A DNA stretch of 64,000 nucleotides from contig NZ_AMQY01000013.1 in assembly GCF_000334215.1 (NCBI RefSeq), positions 32,811 through 96,810 of the forward strand. The letters are read 5' to 3'. Under the pieces are notes generated by a model. That model saw nothing but the letters and a program-made list of their open reading frames with translations. It did not search any database and had not been told where the DNA came from. Shown one piece after another: positions 1 to 10,125 of the stretch. The translations under genes were made by a program, and so were the position numbers. Source of the stretch: Vreelandella jeotgali Hwa (GTDB lineage: Bacteria > Pseudomonadota > Gammaproteobacteria > Pseudomonadales > Halomonadaceae). The first letter of the stretch is position 1; every line of letters begins with the position of its first letter.

Positions 1-185
1 ACGCGGTTGGGCCCGTAGCGGTCCTGCCACAGACCCAGCATTCGCCGCTCCACCACGGTCATTACCGCGCTGACCAGCACCGCGACCAGCAGAATCGCCA
101 CGGCCTCGAGCATGGCGATCACGGTCGCCAGCAGCGTCGGGTTCAGCCACGCCGGGCGCAGATTATCCAGCATTGCCCAGTCCAT
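1..185 (-). CDS. nuoH: NADH-quinone oxidoreductase subunit H, N-terminal part (cut by window edge)
   Basis: Only the first 61 codons are present; the rest lies beyond the left edge. NuoH is the membrane subunit at the quinone-binding junction of respiratory complex I. The translation starts MDWAMLDNLRPAWLNP, has one hydrophobic helix (about residues 18-38), then VERRMLGLWQDRYGPNR, which is the conserved first cytoplasmic loop of NuoH. The ATG overlaps the nuoG stop codon (ATGA-type overlap), and an AAGGAGG-like ribosome site sits inside the end of nuoG, so the two are translationally coupled in the nuo operon. Confidence 0.93.
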   Translation of the reverse strand, partial: MDWAMLDNLRPAWLNPTLLATVIAMLEAVAILLVAVLVSAVMTVVERRMLGLWQDRYGPNR

Positions 186-2929
186 CAGCCGTCCTCCTTG
201 CCCGGGGTTTTGCCGGGGGCTTTATCCAGAGTGACCCAGTGGCCGTTCGGCGCCCCCGGCATTACCCCGGCGGGCAGCGTGACCAGCCCGTCGGGCAGGT
301 CCGCCTCGATGTGCAGGGCCAGTGGCAGGCGCGATTCGCCGGCAGTCAGCGTCAGCGTCTCGCCGTCTTCGGCGTCGAGCGCTCGGGCGTCGGCTGCGCT
401 CAGGCGCAGGCAGGGCGTTTGCGCGCGTTCCGCGATCGCGTCGGCGCGGGCAGAGGTTGCCTCGCCGCCGAACAGCCGCGGCAGCACCCACAGCTGAAAG
501 CGGTCGCCCTGGTGGGCAAAGGCGGCGGGAATCCTGTTGGCGGCGGGGTAGCCGCTGCTTGCCGCCTTCACGGTGCCGGCCACACAAATGCCCGGATCGC
601 CGCCGCTCAGGTGGCCGCCGACGCTGTCGGTAAACTTGTTCCACGCCTGGGGCGAGTTCCACCCCGGCGCCCAGGCAAAGGGCACGTTCCGGCGCGGGCG
701 GTCAAAGCCGCTGTAGCCCTCCATGGAAAACTCAAAGGGCGTTTCCGGGTCCTGGGGCATGCGCGGCTCGCTGACGGAGATATCGGCGCGCATCGACGTG
801 CGCCCGCTGTAGCGGTGGGGGGAACGCGCCAGCTTGAGCGTGCCGGGCAGCTCGGCGTGGTCGCCGGCGCTTTCCATACCCGCCAGCGCCGGGTGCGATT
901 CGGCGCAGTCGGCCACCGCTTTTGCAAAGGTGAGCGGTTCGCCGGCGCTGCGCCCAAGACTCGCGCGCAACGCGTCCAGCCAGCGCCAGCCGGCGTGAAG
1001 GCGGCATTCCGGGCGCAGGTGGCGCGGATCATAGACCTGGTAAAAGCGCTGGGCGCGGCCTTCCAGGTTGACCAGGGTGCCGTCGGTTTCGGCAAAGCTT
1101 GCCGCCGGCAGGCCCAGGTTGGCGCGCTGCCAGGTTTGAGTGCGCTGATGGTCGATCACGATCAGTCCGTCAGCGGCGTCGAGGGTCTCGTCTACCCTGG
1201 CTTGCGGCAACCGCTCGTAGAGGTCGTTTTCCAGCACCACCAGCGCATCGGCGTGGCCGAGCGATACCTGCTCCAGGGCGCGTTCCAGCGGCTTGCCGTC
1301 CATGAGCGCAAGCCCGGTGCTGTTGGCCTCACGGCGAACCATGAGCAGGCCGCCGTTCTTTTCCCGGCGCGCCAGGGCTCGAACAACGCTGTCGGTGGCG
1401 TCGAGAATCGCGGTGGATTCCAGCGAGCCGCCGCTGATGACCAGCGGACGCTCGGCGGCGAGCAGCGCCCGGGCGATCTCTTTGGCGTGCGCTTGAGTAG
1501 CCGCATCGAGTCCGTCAACGGCTGGGGCTTCAGCATCAATCTCGTGGGCGATGGCAAAGCCCAGCCGGGCGATATTGTCGGGCGCCAGCCGCATTGAGGC
1601 GGCGCTGATACCGTCGAGCTCGGTGGCCGAGGGATAGGCGATATACAGCGGATGATAGCTGTCCTGGGCCAGGGTTTTTACCGCTTCGGCGTTCCAGAGC
1701 GGGATGCCGCGCTCTTCGGCCAGCTCCTCGCGGCGCCCCAGCACCGCCTGACGCACGTTGAGGCCCAGGCGGGCGGCGCTGTGGTGCAGATCCTCGCCCA
1801 GCACCAGCACCGCGTCGTGGCTTTCCATCTCGCGCGGCGTTGGAGTGGCAAGCGCGCCGGCGGCGTCGATGCCGGCCATGCGCGCCAGGCAGGCCTGTTC
1901 GGCGGCGGCGATGCCGGTGGAGAAGTTGTTTTCCCCCACCAGGGTTTTCAGCTGATGATTGCTTTCCAGGCTGGCGCGGGGCGAGCCGATGCCGATGACG
2001 CGATCGGCCCGGCGCAGCAGGTCGGCGCCGCGATCCAGCGCCGGGTCAACGTCCAGCGTCTTGACGCCGGCGTCGTGCCACTCGGGCCGGCGCGGGCGAT
2101 CGTCGCGGTTGATGTAGTCGTAGCCGAAGCGCCCGCGGTCGCAGAGAAAGTAGCCGTTGACCTCGCCGTGGTAGCGGTTTTCAATACGCCGCACGCTGCC
2201 GTAGCGCTCGCCGGGGCTGGTATTGCAGCCCACCGCGCATTGATGGCAAACGCTGGGGGCGTACTGCAGGTCCCATTTGCGGGTGTAGTGGCGGGTGTGG
2301 GTTTTATCGGTGAACACGCCGGTGGGGCATACCTCAGTGAGGTTGCCGGCAAAGGGACTTTCGAGGACGCCTTCCTCGTGGCGGCCGAAATACAGGTTGT
2401 TGTGCATGCCGAACACGCCGAGATCGGTGCCGCCGGCATAGTCGTTGTAAAAGCGCACGCAGCGATAGCAGTTGATGCAGCGGTTCATCTCGTGGGCGAC
2501 AAAGGGCCCCAGGTACTGGTTGCGGTGGGTGCGCTTGGTAAAGCGGTAGCGCCGCTGGCTGTGGCCGGTCATCACCGTCATGTCCTGAAGGTGGCAGTGG
2601 CCGCCTTCGGCGCACACCGGGCAGTCGTGGGGGTGGTAGGTCATCAGCCATTCCACCACCCGGGCGCGGAAGGCTTTGGCATCGTCGTCGTCGATGGCGA
2701 TCCAGCTATTGTCGGCGGCCGGCGTCATGCACGACATGACGATTTTGCCCTGGGTGTCGTTTTCATCCTTGTACTGTTTGACCGCGCACTGGCGGCAGGC
2801 GCCCACGCTGCCCATGGCCGGGTGCCAGCAGAAGTACGGAATATCCAGCCCCAGCGACAGGCAGGCGTGCAGCAGGTTGTCGCTGCCGTCGACGTCGTAG
2901 GCGTTGCCGTCCACATGAATCGTTGCCAT
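185..2929 (-). CDS. nuoG: NADH-quinone oxidoreductase subunit G
   Basis: Large iron-sulfur subunit of the peripheral arm of complex I, carrying electrons from NuoF/E to the quinone site. 914 residues, close to E. coli NuoG. The N-terminal ferredoxin domain shows C34, C45, C48 and C67 for a 2Fe-2S cluster. H99, C103, C106 and C112 form the His-Cys3 4Fe-4S site, and C151, C154, C157 with C201 the next one. C228, C231, C235 and C263 give the additional N7-type cluster found in E. coli-like enzymes. The remainder is a molybdopterin oxidoreductase-like domain, which in this family no longer binds the cofactor. Start and stop overlap nuoF and nuoH by four bases or fewer, typical of a tightly coupled operon. 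Confidence 0.96.
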   Translation of the reverse strand: MATIHVDGNAYDVDGSDNLLHACLSLGLDIPYFCWHPAMGSVGACRQCAVKQYKDENDTQGKIVMSCMTPAADNSWIAIDDDDAKAFRARVVEWLMTYHPHDCPVCAEGGHCHLQDMTVMTGHSQRRYRFTKRTHRNQYLGPFVAHEMNRCINCYRCVRFYNDYAGGTDLGVFGMHNNLYFGRHEEGVLESPFAGNLTEVCPTGVFTDKTHTRHYTRKWDLQYAPSVCHQCAVGCNTSPGERYGSVRRIENRYHGEVNGYFLCDRGRFGYDYINRDDRPRRPEWHDAGVKTLDVDPALDRGADLLRRADRVIGIGSPRASLESNHQLKTLVGENNFSTGIAAAEQACLARMAGIDAAGALATPTPREMESHDAVLVLGEDLHHSAARLGLNVRQAVLGRREELAEERGIPLWNAEAVKTLAQDSYHPLYIAYPSATELDGISAASMRLAPDNIARLGFAIAHEIDAEAPAVDGLDAATQAHAKEIARALLAAERPLVISGGSLESTAILDATDSVVRALARREKNGGLLMVRREANSTGLALMDGKPLERALEQVSLGHADALVVLENDLYERLPQARVDETLDAADGLIVIDHQRTQTWQRANLGLPAASFAETDGTLVNLEGRAQRFYQVYDPRHLRPECRLHAGWRWLDALRASLGRSAGEPLTFAKAVADCAESHPALAGMESAGDHAELPGTLKLARSPHRYSGRTSMRADISVSEPRMPQDPETPFEFSMEGYSGFDRPRRNVPFAWAPGWNSPQAWNKFTDSVGGHLSGGDPGICVAGTVKAASSGYPAANRIPAAFAHQGDRFQLWVLPRLFGGEATSARADAIAERAQTPCLRLSAADARALDAEDGETLTLTAGESRLPLALHIEADLPDGLVTLPAGVMPGAPNGHWVTLDKAPGKTPGKEDG

Positions 2930-4329
2930 CAGCTCACCTCTTCCTTTGCCGCCGCTGTATCCGAGCCATCGGCCACGGCGCTACCCCCTTTGGCGTCTTC
3001 CTCGACAATGCCCGCCGCAAAGTCGGCGCGGAAATGGCGAATGGCGGATTCCAGCGGCATCGCGGCCCCCGGCGCGTGAGCGCAGAACGTCAGCCCCGGG
3101 CCGATGTTGGCGGCGTGTTCCTGCAACAGCTCGATATCGCCGGGGCGGCCTTCGCCGTGTTCGAGGGTCTGGAGTATTTTCGCCGCCCAGGGCAGGCCGT
3201 CCCGGCAGGGCGTGCACCAGCCGCAGGACTCCCGGGCGAAGAACTGCTCCAGGTTGCGTAGCAGGGCGACCAGGCTCTGGCGCTGGCTGACCACGGTCAA
3301 AAGGCCGGTACCCAGGCGACTGCCGTACTGGCCAACGGTATCGAAATCCAGCGGCAGCTCCAGATGCTCGGGGAGCAGAAAGCCGGTACTGCCGCCGCCG
3401 GGCAGCCAGGTTTTCAGGGTGTGACCTTCGCGCATGCCGCCGGCGCGTTCGAGAATGTCCCAGCCCGTGGTGCCGATGGGCAGCTCCCAGAGGCCGGGGC
3501 ACGCCACCAGCCCGGAAACGCCGTAAAGCTTGGTGCCGCCGTCGTTGCTCAGGTTGCCGGACAGCTCCTGATACCATTCGGCGCCGTGCTGGAGCACCGC
3601 CGGGGCGTTGCACAGGGTTTCGACGTTGTTGACCACGGTGGGCTTGCCCCAGGCGCCGGACTGGCCGGGAAACGGCGGTTTGGCCCGAGGGTTGGCGCGC
3701 TTGCCCTCCAACGAGTTGATCAGCGCGGTTTCTTCACCGCAGATGTAGCGCCCGGCGCCGGTGTGCAGCGAAATATCGAAATCAAAGCCGCTGCCGGCGA
3801 CGTCGTCACCCAGCAGTCCGGCCTCACGGGCTTCCTCGATGGCCAGCGACAGCGAGCGCGCCGCGTCGACGTATTCGCCGCGCAGAAAGATATAGCCGTA
3901 CTTCGAGCGGTTGGCGCGGGCGGAGATGATCATGCCTTCGATCAGCAGGTGCGGCTGCTGCTCCATGAGCAGGCGATCCTTGAAGGTGCCCGGCTCCATT
4001 TCATCGGCGTTGCACACCATATAGCCCCGGGGCAGGTTGTCGCCGACCTGGGTCAGGCTCCATTTCACGCCGGCGGAGAAGCCGCCGCCGCCGCGGCCGC
4101 GGACGTTGGCGGTTTTCATCGCCTGAATAATGTCGTCCGGCGCCTGCTCCAGGGCGTTCTGCGCGCCGACGTAGCCGTTTTTCTGTCGGTACTCGTCAAG
4201 CCCCACGCGCGAGCCGTCGTCGTTGAGCCGCCAGGTCAGCGGGTGGGTATGTTCAAGGCGCTCGCTGGCCGGCTGGCGCAGCTGGCTTTTGTAGCGCAGG
4301 CGCGAATTCGAGGGAATCGACGTCATCAT
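2929..4329 (-). CDS. nuoF: NADH-quinone oxidoreductase subunit F
   Basis: NADH-oxidising flavoprotein of complex I; it binds NADH, FMN and one 4Fe-4S cluster. 466 residues, about 20 longer than E. coli NuoF because of an N-terminal extension. The glycine-rich nucleotide loop [11 protein letters not shown] lies near residue 78, and [14 protein letters not shown] (FMN site) is intact. The cluster motif [11 protein letters not shown] plus a later Cys in TFCAHAPG is complete. Two adjacent in-frame ATG codons (4329 and 4326) are possible starts; the first overlaps the nuoE stop by four bases. Function is secure from motifs and operon position. Confidence 0.96.
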   Translation of the reverse strand: MMTSIPSNSRLRYKSQLRQPASERLEHTHPLTWRLNDDGSRVGLDEYRQKNGYVGAQNALEQAPDDIIQAMKTANVRGRGGGGFSAGVKWSLTQVGDNLPRGYMVCNADEMEPGTFKDRLLMEQQPHLLIEGMIISARANRSKYGYIFLRGEYVDAARSLSLAIEEAREAGLLGDDVAGSGFDFDISLHTGAGRYICGEETALINSLEGKRANPRAKPPFPGQSGAWGKPTVVNNVETLCNAPAVLQHGAEWYQELSGNLSNDGGTKLYGVSGLVACPGLWELPIGTTGWDILERAGGMREGHTLKTWLPGGGSTGFLLPEHLELPLDFDTVGQYGSRLGTGLLTVVSQRQSLVALLRNLEQFFARESCGWCTPCRDGLPWAAKILQTLEHGEGRPGDIELLQEHAANIGPGLTFCAHAPGAAMPLESAIRHFRADFAAGIVEEDAKGGSAVADGSDTAAAKEEVS

Positions 4330-4856
4330 GGGTACGCCTCCAGAAGCTCGCTGAGATCATCCGGCGCGATAGGGCCAAAGGTATCGTCGCCGATCATCAT
4401 CGCCGGGCCGCGATCGCAGGCGCCCAGACAGCAGGTGGGCAGCAGGGTAAAGCGGTTGTCCTTGGTGGTCTCGCCAAAGCCGATGCCCAGCCGCTGGCTC
4501 AGCGCTTCGCCAAGCTCCTCAAAGCCGGTAAGAAAGCACGAGCTGCTGTCGCAGACGAGAATCACGTGGCGGCCCACCGGCTGGCGGAAAATCAGGTTGT
4601 AAAACGTGGCCACGCCTTCCACCGCGCCAACGCCGACGCCCAGCGCCTCGGCAATCGCGGCAATGGCGGCGTCGGGCACCCAGCTGTGACGTTTCTGGAC
4701 GATTTTCAGCGCTTCGATACACGCCGCCTGGGGCTGTTCGTAGTGGTCGCGTTCGTCGAGGATGGCACGGCGATCGTCGTCGTGCAGCACAAAGCCGTCA
4801 CCGTCGGTGGCAATGGGGGCTGTGGTGCCGGCGGCGTCGTAAAGGCGGTCAGTCAT
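4326..4856 (-). CDS. nuoE: NADH-quinone oxidoreductase subunit E
   Basis: Thioredoxin-fold 2Fe-2S subunit that pairs with NuoF at the tip of complex I. 176 residues. The four cluster cysteines are visible as C102 and C107 (CDSSSC) and C143 and C147 (CLGAC). The N-terminal helical region carries the usual pattern before [14 protein letters not shown] ribosome site lies 8 bases before the ATG. The nuoCD stop is 17 bases upstream, and the stop codon overlaps the nuoF start, so it is an internal operon gene. Confidence 0.95.
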   Translation of the reverse strand: MTDRLYDAAGTTAPIATDGDGFVLHDDDRRAILDERDHYEQPQAACIEALKIVQKRHSWVPDAAIAAIAEALGVGVGAVEGVATFYNLIFRQPVGRHVILVCDSSSCFLTGFEELGEALSQRLGIGFGETTKDNRFTLLPTCCLGACDRGPAMMIGDDTFGPIAPDDLSELLEAYP

Positions 4857-4873
4857 TGCTCACACTCCCCTGG

Positions 4874-6625
4874 TTAACGGTCCACATCGGCCATGACGAA
4901 ATCAATGCTGCCCAGATGCGCGACCAGATCCGGCACAAAGCCGCCGCGCATCAGCGCCGGAATCTGCTGCAGGTTGGGGAAGCTCGGCGTGCGAATACGC
5001 GTGCGGTAGCTCATGGTGCTGCCGTCGCTGGTCAAATAGTAGCTGTTGATACCCTTGGTCGCCTCGACCATCTGCAGCGACTCGTTGGCCGGGAGTACGG
5101 GCCCCCAGGACACCTGCAAAAAGTGCGTGATCAGCGTCTCGATGTGTTCGAGCATGCGCTCCCGGGGCGGCGGCGTGGTCAGCGGGTGGTCGGCCTTGAA
5201 GTCGCCGGCGGGCATGTGATCGATGCACTGCTGAATAATGCGCAGGCTCTGGCGCATTTCCTCGATGCGCAGCTGGCCGCGGTCGAAGGCGTCGCCGTTG
5301 CTGCCCAGCGGCACCTCGAAATCGAAATTCTCGTAGCCGGAGTAGGGGCGCTTTTTGCGCAGGTCGAAATCGCAGCCGGTGGCGCGCAGGTTGGGGCCGG
5401 TGATGCCCCAGTCGAAGGCGTTTTGCGTATCAAAGGCGGCGATATGGCGGGTCCGGTCGCGCACCAGCGAATTTTCCATCATGGTGCGCTCGTACTCTTT
5501 CAGCCGCGCGGGCATCCAGTTAACAAATTCCTGCATGATGCGGTCCCAGCCCTGGGGCAGGTCCTGCATCAGCCCGCCGATGCGAAACCACGCCGGGTGC
5601 ATGCGAAAGCCGGTGATCGCTTCGATGACGTGGTAGGCCTTCTGGCGGTCGGTAAAGGTGAAAAACACCGGGGACATCGCGCCCAGGTCCTGCAGGTAGG
5701 TGCCCAGAAACAGCAGGTGGCTGGTAATGCGGAACAGCTCCGCCATCATCACCCGCACCGTGGCGGCGCGGTCGGTGACTTGAATGCCGGCAAGCTTTTC
5801 CACCGCCAGCACGTAGGGCAGGTTATTCATCACCCCGCCGGTGTAGTCGATGCGGTCGGTGTAGGGAATAAAGCTGTGCCAGGATTGGCGCTCGCCCATT
5901 TTCTCCGCGCCGCGGTGGTGGTAACCGATATCCGGCACGCAGTCGATGACTTCTTCGCCGTCGAGTTGCAGCACCACGCGAAACGCGCCGTGAGCGGACG
6001 GGTGGTTGGGGCCCAGGTTCAGAAACATGAACTCGGCGCCGTCGCGCTCGCGCTGCATGCCCCAGTCTTCGGGCACGAAACGCAGCGCGTCCTGCTCCTT
6101 GTCCTGGCCTTCCACGGTCAGAGTGTAGGGGTCGAACTCGGTGGCCCGGGCGTGATGGTCCTTGCGCAGCGGGTGACCGTTCCAGGTCGGCGGCATGAGA
6201 ATACGGCGCAGGTTGGGGTGGCCGGCAAAGTCGATGCCGAACATGTCCCAGACTTCGCGCTCATACCAGTTGGCGTTGGGGTAGACCGAAATCACCGTGG
6301 GCAGCGAGAGGTCGCGTTCGTCCAGCGCCACCTTGAGCATAATATCGCGATTGCCGCTGACCGAGAGCAGCTGGTAGACCACGGAAAAGTCCGCCGCGGG
6401 CAGCCCGTCGCGGTGGCTGCGCATGCGCTCGTCCACGGCCGTCAGGTCGTAGAGCATCTCGAACGGCTCGGAGAGCCGGCGCAGGTCGGCGAGCACTTCA
6501 ACGATAGCCTCGCGGCGTACCCAGAGCACCGGCATGCCGGTCAGCGTGGGCTGCTCGCAGTAAAGCTTGTCGCCGAAGCGTTCGCGTAGCGTGTGGACAA
6601 TCGCGGCGGTGGCATCGGTGCTCAT
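4874..6625 (-). CDS. nuoCD: NADH-quinone oxidoreductase subunit C/D (fused)
   Basis: Fused NuoC (30 kDa) and NuoD (49 kDa) subunits, as in E. coli and Pseudomonas; 583 residues. The N-terminal third (to about 190) is the NuoC domain with the signature [11 protein letters not shown]. The rest is NuoD, related to the NiFe hydrogenase large subunit and lining the quinone pocket, with [10 protein letters not shown] and [11 protein letters not shown]. The fusion is the ancestral state in most gammaproteobacteria and not an artefact. The ribosome site before ATG 6625 is weak, and 83 bases separate it from nuoB, the widest gap in the operon apart from nuoA-nuoB. Confidence 0.95.
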   Translation of the reverse strand: MSTDATAAIVHTLRERFGDKLYCEQPTLTGMPVLWVRREAIVEVLADLRRLSEPFEMLYDLTAVDERMRSHRDGLPAADFSVVYQLLSVSGNRDIMLKVALDERDLSLPTVISVYPNANWYEREVWDMFGIDFAGHPNLRRILMPPTWNGHPLRKDHHARATEFDPYTLTVEGQDKEQDALRFVPEDWGMQRERDGAEFMFLNLGPNHPSAHGAFRVVLQLDGEEVIDCVPDIGYHHRGAEKMGERQSWHSFIPYTDRIDYTGGVMNNLPYVLAVEKLAGIQVTDRAATVRVMMAELFRITSHLLFLGTYLQDLGAMSPVFFTFTDRQKAYHVIEAITGFRMHPAWFRIGGLMQDLPQGWDRIMQEFVNWMPARLKEYERTMMENSLVRDRTRHIAAFDTQNAFDWGITGPNLRATGCDFDLRKKRPYSGYENFDFEVPLGSNGDAFDRGQLRIEEMRQSLRIIQQCIDHMPAGDFKADHPLTTPPPRERMLEHIETLITHFLQVSWGPVLPANESLQMVEATKGINSYYLTSDGSTMSYRTRIRTPSFPNLQQIPALMRGGFVPDLVAHLGSIDFVMADVDR

Positions 6626-6708
6626 GGCTCTGTGCTCACGGTCATGCTGGGTCTCCCCTGGTGAAAGACGGTGCCCTGGTAAGAGGCGGCGCCGCTCGGA
6701 GTCGGGCG

Positions 6709-7389
6709 CTAAACGCTGTCCGGGGTGCGCAGCTCGGTGGCCTGAATCCGCTGATCGCGGTGTTTTTCCCGCTGCGAGGGCATTTCAGCGCGGTAGACGC
6801 CCTGGTCGCCGACAACCCAGGAAAGCGGCCGGCGCTCTTCCTGGATGGAATCCTGAAGCAGCTGCAGCCCCTGTAAAAAGGCTTCCGGGCGGGGCGGGCA
6901 GCCGGGCACGTAAACGTCCACGGGCAGGAATTTATCCACGCCCTGAACCACCGAGTAAATATCGTACATCCCGCCGGAGTTGGCGCAGGAGCCCATGGAA
7001 ATCACCCATTTTGGCTCGAGCATCTGGTCGTAAAGCTGTTGAATCACCGGCGCCATCTTCACGAAGCAGGTGCCGGCGACGACCATGAAATCGGCCTGGC
7101 GCGGAGAGGCACGGATAACCTCGGCGCCGAAGCGGGAAATGTCGTGGGGCGCGGTAAACGCCGTGGTCATTTCCACGTAACAGCAGGAAAGTCCGAAGTT
7201 ATACGGCCACAGCGAGTTCTTGCGCCCCCAGTTCACCGCCGAGTTCAGCACCTCTTCGAGCTTGCCGGTGAACACGCTGCGGTGTACCTGCTGCTTCATC
7301 GGGTCGTCGACGCGCTGACGCTCGCCCAGCGGGTAGCGATCGCTCTGCTGCGCCGCTGCATCGTCGGCCCGGGTCAGGGTGTATGCCAT
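6709..7389 (-). CDS. nuoB: NADH-quinone oxidoreductase subunit B
   Basis: Carries cluster N2, the last iron-sulfur centre before quinone. 226 residues. The cluster ligands are visible: the tandem C69-C70 in [10 protein letters not shown]135 in GSCANSGG and C164 in [10 protein letters not shown] strong GGGAGG ribosome site sits 7 bases before ATG 7389. The N-terminal 30 residues are polar and variable, as in other gammaproteobacterial NuoB proteins. It lies between nuoA and nuoCD in standard order. Confidence 0.96.
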   Translation of the reverse strand: MAYTLTRADDAAAQQSDRYPLGERQRVDDPMKQQVHRSVFTGKLEEVLNSAVNWGRKNSLWPYNFGLSCCYVEMTTAFTAPHDISRFGAEVIRASPRQADFMVVAGTCFVKMAPVIQQLYDQMLEPKWVISMGSCANSGGMYDIYSVVQGVDKFLPVDVYVPGCPPRPEAFLQGLQLLQDSIQEERRPLSWVVGDQGVYRAEMPSQREKHRDQRIQATELRTPDSV

Positions 7390-7470
7390 GTCATGCCTCC
7401 CGCCTGAAATCTCAGGGTGCTAGCGGATTGGAACGCTGGCGTTGTGCTGTAGGCGCGAGTCGGCCGCCGT

Positions 7471-7896
7471 TCAGCCGCGCCGGGCGCTGCCCCGGTGCAT
7501 TCGCTCGCTGCCGCCGGGAGCCCAGTCGAGGGCGCCCGAACGATAGTCGTAAACCAGCCCGGCCAGCAGAATGAAGATGAAAGTGGCCGCTCCCCAAAAA
7601 CCGGCCCAGCCGGCGTCACGCACCGAAATGGCCCAGGCAAAGAGGAAAACGGCTTCAATATCAAAGATCACGAACAGCATCGCGACCAGATAAAACTGGA
7701 TGGAAAAGCGCTGGCGGGCGCTGCCCGCGCCGACGATGCCGCTTTCAAACGGAATCGGTTTGCTGCGTCCCTGGCTACGCCCGCCCAGCAGGGCAGAAGC
7801 GCCGAGCATGAACCCGCAAAGCAGGATAACGGCCAGTATAAAAAGCCCGGTGGCCCAGTGTTCGGCGATCAGCTCATTGGCACCGTCAAGTGGCAT
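7471..7896 (-). CDS. nuoA: NADH-quinone oxidoreductase subunit A (first gene of the nuo operon)
   Basis: Small three-helix membrane subunit of complex I, 141 residues. Hydrophobic segments lie at about 16-37, 66-88 and 95-115. The conserved loop with PFESGIVG and the membrane-embedded acidic motif [13 protein letters not shown] are both present. The short C-terminal tail ([12 protein letters not shown]) is not conserved. GGGGAT precedes the ATG by about 6 bases. The operon promoter should lie in the 557-base gap to its right, which it shares with divergent trpG; I could not pick out a convincing minus-strand promoter there. Confidence 0.94.
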   Translation of the reverse strand: MPLDGANELIAEHWATGLFILAVILLCGFMLGASALLGGRSQGRSKPIPFESGIVGAGSARQRFSIQFYLVAMLFVIFDIEAVFLFAWAISVRDAGWAGFWGAATFIFILLAGLVYDYRSGALDWAPGGSERMHRGSARRG

Positions 7897-8453
7897 AAGA
7901 AATCCCCGTCATGGTTAAAGGACGAATTTTTAAAAGGCAGCGCTTCAAGGCCGGGTTCAGGTGCCATGCTCGACAGGCGTTGGCCCAAAAATAAGGGAAC
8001 CCTGGACTTGAAGAAAAGAGGTCGCCAGCGGTCAACCGAGGCCGTTGGGCCGGTCGGCGTTGGCGGCGGTGCATACGGCCGTTGTGGCCGAGAGTATCCG
8101 GTGTATGGCGGTGAGCGTCGTTGCCGATACGCTGCCGTTGCCGATAGTTGACGGCTGCCGACGCGACCCTGCCATTTCGTTACCCGTTTATCGTTTGTGC
8201 CCCTACTCAAGCATTGATCGGGTCCATGATTCAAGGGCAACCAGGCGGCTGGCCGGGGCTATAGTCGTTGGCCATGTTCGGGGAAGACGGGGGGCAGGTC
8301 GACCCAATCCGGATGATATGTGGGTAAACGCTGGCACGTACACCTTGCAGGCGGGTTGCGTTACACTCGTTGGCAAAGCCCTGACAGTGAGTGATGCATG
8401 CCCGCTACTGCTCACAAAAGGTCCCTACAAAGCCCACACAAGGCAGGTTTTTG
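7897..8453. other. Divergent intergenic region between nuoA and trpG
   Basis: This 557-base stretch separates two divergently transcribed operons and must hold the promoters of both. ORFs crossing it have proline/arginine-rich, unrecognisable translations and are treated as noise. A direct repeat CGTTGCCGATA occurs at 8119-8129 and 8136-8146 (17-base period), and a TATAGT hexamer is at 8260-8265, but no hexamer pair with correct spacing is compelling. I see no tRNA, riboswitch or trp-type leader peptide. Confidence 0.5.
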
Positions 8454-9050
8454 ATGGCTGACGCGCCGACGGTTGTCATGATCGATAACTACGACAGCTT
8501 TACCTATAACATCGTCCAGTACCTGGGCGAGCTGGGTGCCGAGGTGCTGACCCGGCGCAATGACGCCATTGATTTTGCCGGTATCGAGGCGCTGTCACCG
8601 ACCCATCTGGTGATTTCTCCCGGGCCCTGCACGCCCGACGAAGCGGGCATCTCGCTGGAGGCGATCCGTCATTTTGCCGGCAAGCTGCCGATTCTCGGCG
8701 TGTGTCTGGGACATCAGGCCATCGGCCAGGCGTATGGTGGCCGCGTGGTGCGCGCTCCCGAGGTCATGCACGGCAAGACCTCGTCCATCAGGCATTCGGG
8801 GCGCGGCGTGTTTGCCGGGCTGGACAACCCGCTGGCCGTCAGCCGCTATCATTCGCTGGTGGTTGACCGCGACAGCCTGCCCGACTGTCTGGAAGTCACC
8901 GCGCGCACGCCGGAGGACGACGTGACTCCCGGCGTGGTCATGGGATTTCGCCACCGCGAGCTGGACGTTGAAGGGGTGCAGTTTCATCCCGAATCGATTC
9001 TGACCTGCCAGGGACACGAGCTGCTGGCCAATTTTTTGCAACGCGCTTGA
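8454..9050 (+). CDS. trpG: Anthranilate synthase component II (glutamine amidotransferase)
   Basis: Supplies ammonia from glutamine to TrpE for anthranilate synthesis, the first step of tryptophan biosynthesis. 198 residues from ATG 8454, chosen because an AAGGCAGG ribosome site precedes it and [19 protein letters not shown] is the normal TrpG N-terminus; the open frame extends upstream without conservation. The class I triad is present: Cys in [10 protein letters not shown] and the His-Glu pair in QFHPESI. trpE is not adjacent, whereas trpD follows after 34 bases. In related bacteria the same protein can serve PabB in folate synthesis; the trpGDC context makes the tryptophan role primary. 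Confidence 0.94.
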   Translation: MADAPTVVMIDNYDSFTYNIVQYLGELGAEVLTRRNDAIDFAGIEALSPTHLVISPGPCTPDEAGISLEAIRHFAGKLPILGVCLGHQAIGQAYGGRVVRAPEVMHGKTSSIRHSGRGVFAGLDNPLAVSRYHSLVVDRDSLPDCLEVTARTPEDDVTPGVVMGFRHRELDVEGVQFHPESILTCQGHELLANFLQRA

Positions 9051-9084
9051 ACCGGCGCATCACGAGCACGAGGCCCACGTTTTC

Positions 9085-10116
9085 ATGCAGATGCGAGACG
9101 CGATTAATGCGCTGATGCGCCACGAAGATCTGTCATACGATCAGATGCACGAGCTGATGCGCGGCATCATGGTCGGCGATGCCGGCGATGCCCAGGTCGG
9201 CGCGCTGCTCATGGGATTGGCCATGAAAGGCGAATCCGCTACCGAGATAAGTGCCGCGGCGCAGGTAATGCGCGATTTGATGAATCGCGTCACGCCGGAT
9301 ATCGACAAGAGCGTGGTGGATATCGTGGGTACCGGCGGCGACGGTGCCAACCTGTTCAACGTCTCCACCGCTTCCAGCTTTGTGGCCGCCGCCGCCGGGG
9401 CGCGCGTGGCCAAGCACGGCGGGCGCAGCGTGTCGTCGTCGTCGGGCAGTGCGGACCTGTTCGACGTGGCGGGGATTTTTCTCAATCTCGACGCCGGCCA
9501 GGTCGCGCGCTGTATCGAGCATGTGAACGTGGGGTTCATGTTTGCCCCCAATCACCACCCGGCCATGCGCCACGCGGTAGGCCCGCGCCGGGAAATGGGC
9601 GTGCGCACGCTGTTCAATATCCTCGGCCCGCTGACCAACCCCGCCGGCGCGCCCAATCAGTTGCTGGGCGTCTACGACCCTGAACTCGTGCCGCTGCTGG
9701 CCGAGGTGTTGCAAAAGCTCGGCAGCCATCATGTGATGGTGGTGCACTCCGACGACGGGCTGGATGAAATCTCTCTCGCCGCTCCCACCCTGGTGGCCGA
9801 GCTGAAAGACGGCGAGATTACCCGGTATCGCATTACCCCGGAAGAGCTGGGCATTGAACGCCAAAGCCTTGAAGCGCTTCAGGCCGACGGCGTGGAAGAT
9901 AGTCTACGGCTGGTCAAAATGGCCCTGAGCGGCGAAGGCGCGCCGGCGGATATCGTCTCGCTCAACGCCGGTGCCGCGCTTTACTGCGCCGGCGTGGCGG
10001 ACTCCCTGAAGGAAGGCGTACGTCTGGCGCGCAATGCCCAGCTCGACAGACTACCGCTGGAAAAAATGCACGAGCTGTCGCGCTTTACGACTCAGTTCAA
10101 ACCCCAATCCCAGTGA
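9085..10116 (+). CDS. trpD: Anthranilate phosphoribosyltransferase
   Basis: Transfers phosphoribose from PRPP to anthranilate, the second step of tryptophan synthesis. 343 residues. The PRPP-binding loop GTGGDGANLFNVST and the metal/anthranilate-site segment KHGGRSVSSSSGSAD are intact. The start is ATG 9085 or the in-frame ATG 9091; MRDAINALM is the usual family beginning, and the ribosome site is weak for either. Stand-alone TrpD (not fused to TrpG) is typical of Pseudomonas-like bacteria. The trpC start is 9 bases downstream. Confidence 0.95.
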   Translation: MQMRDAINALMRHEDLSYDQMHELMRGIMVGDAGDAQVGALLMGLAMKGESATEISAAAQVMRDLMNRVTPDIDKSVVDIVGTGGDGANLFNVSTASSFVAAAAGARVAKHGGRSVSSSSGSADLFDVAGIFLNLDAGQVARCIEHVNVGFMFAPNHHPAMRHAVGPRREMGVRTLFNILGPLTNPAGAPNQLLGVYDPELVPLLAEVLQKLGSHHVMVVHSDDGLDEISLAAPTLVAELKDGEITRYRITPEELGIERQSLEALQADGVEDSLRLVKMALSGEGAPADIVSLNAGAALYCAGVADSLKEGVRLARNAQLDRLPLEKMHELSRFTTQFKPQSQ

Positions 10117-10125
10117 GATGAGACC

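Noticed and set aside
4856..6589. 577-codon plus-strand open frame
   Set aside because: It is exactly antisense to nuoCD; its translation is Gln/His/Val-rich without recognisable motifs. High GC at third positions produces such long shadows.
7869..8240. 123-codon minus-strand open frame upstream of nuoA
   Set aside because: Its translation is Arg/Pro/Ser-rich, overlaps the nuoA start region and has no ribosome site; treated as intergenic DNA.
8341..8367. TTGCAG followed by TACACT as trpG promoter
   Set aside because: The spacing is only 11 bases, too short for a sigma-70 promoter.
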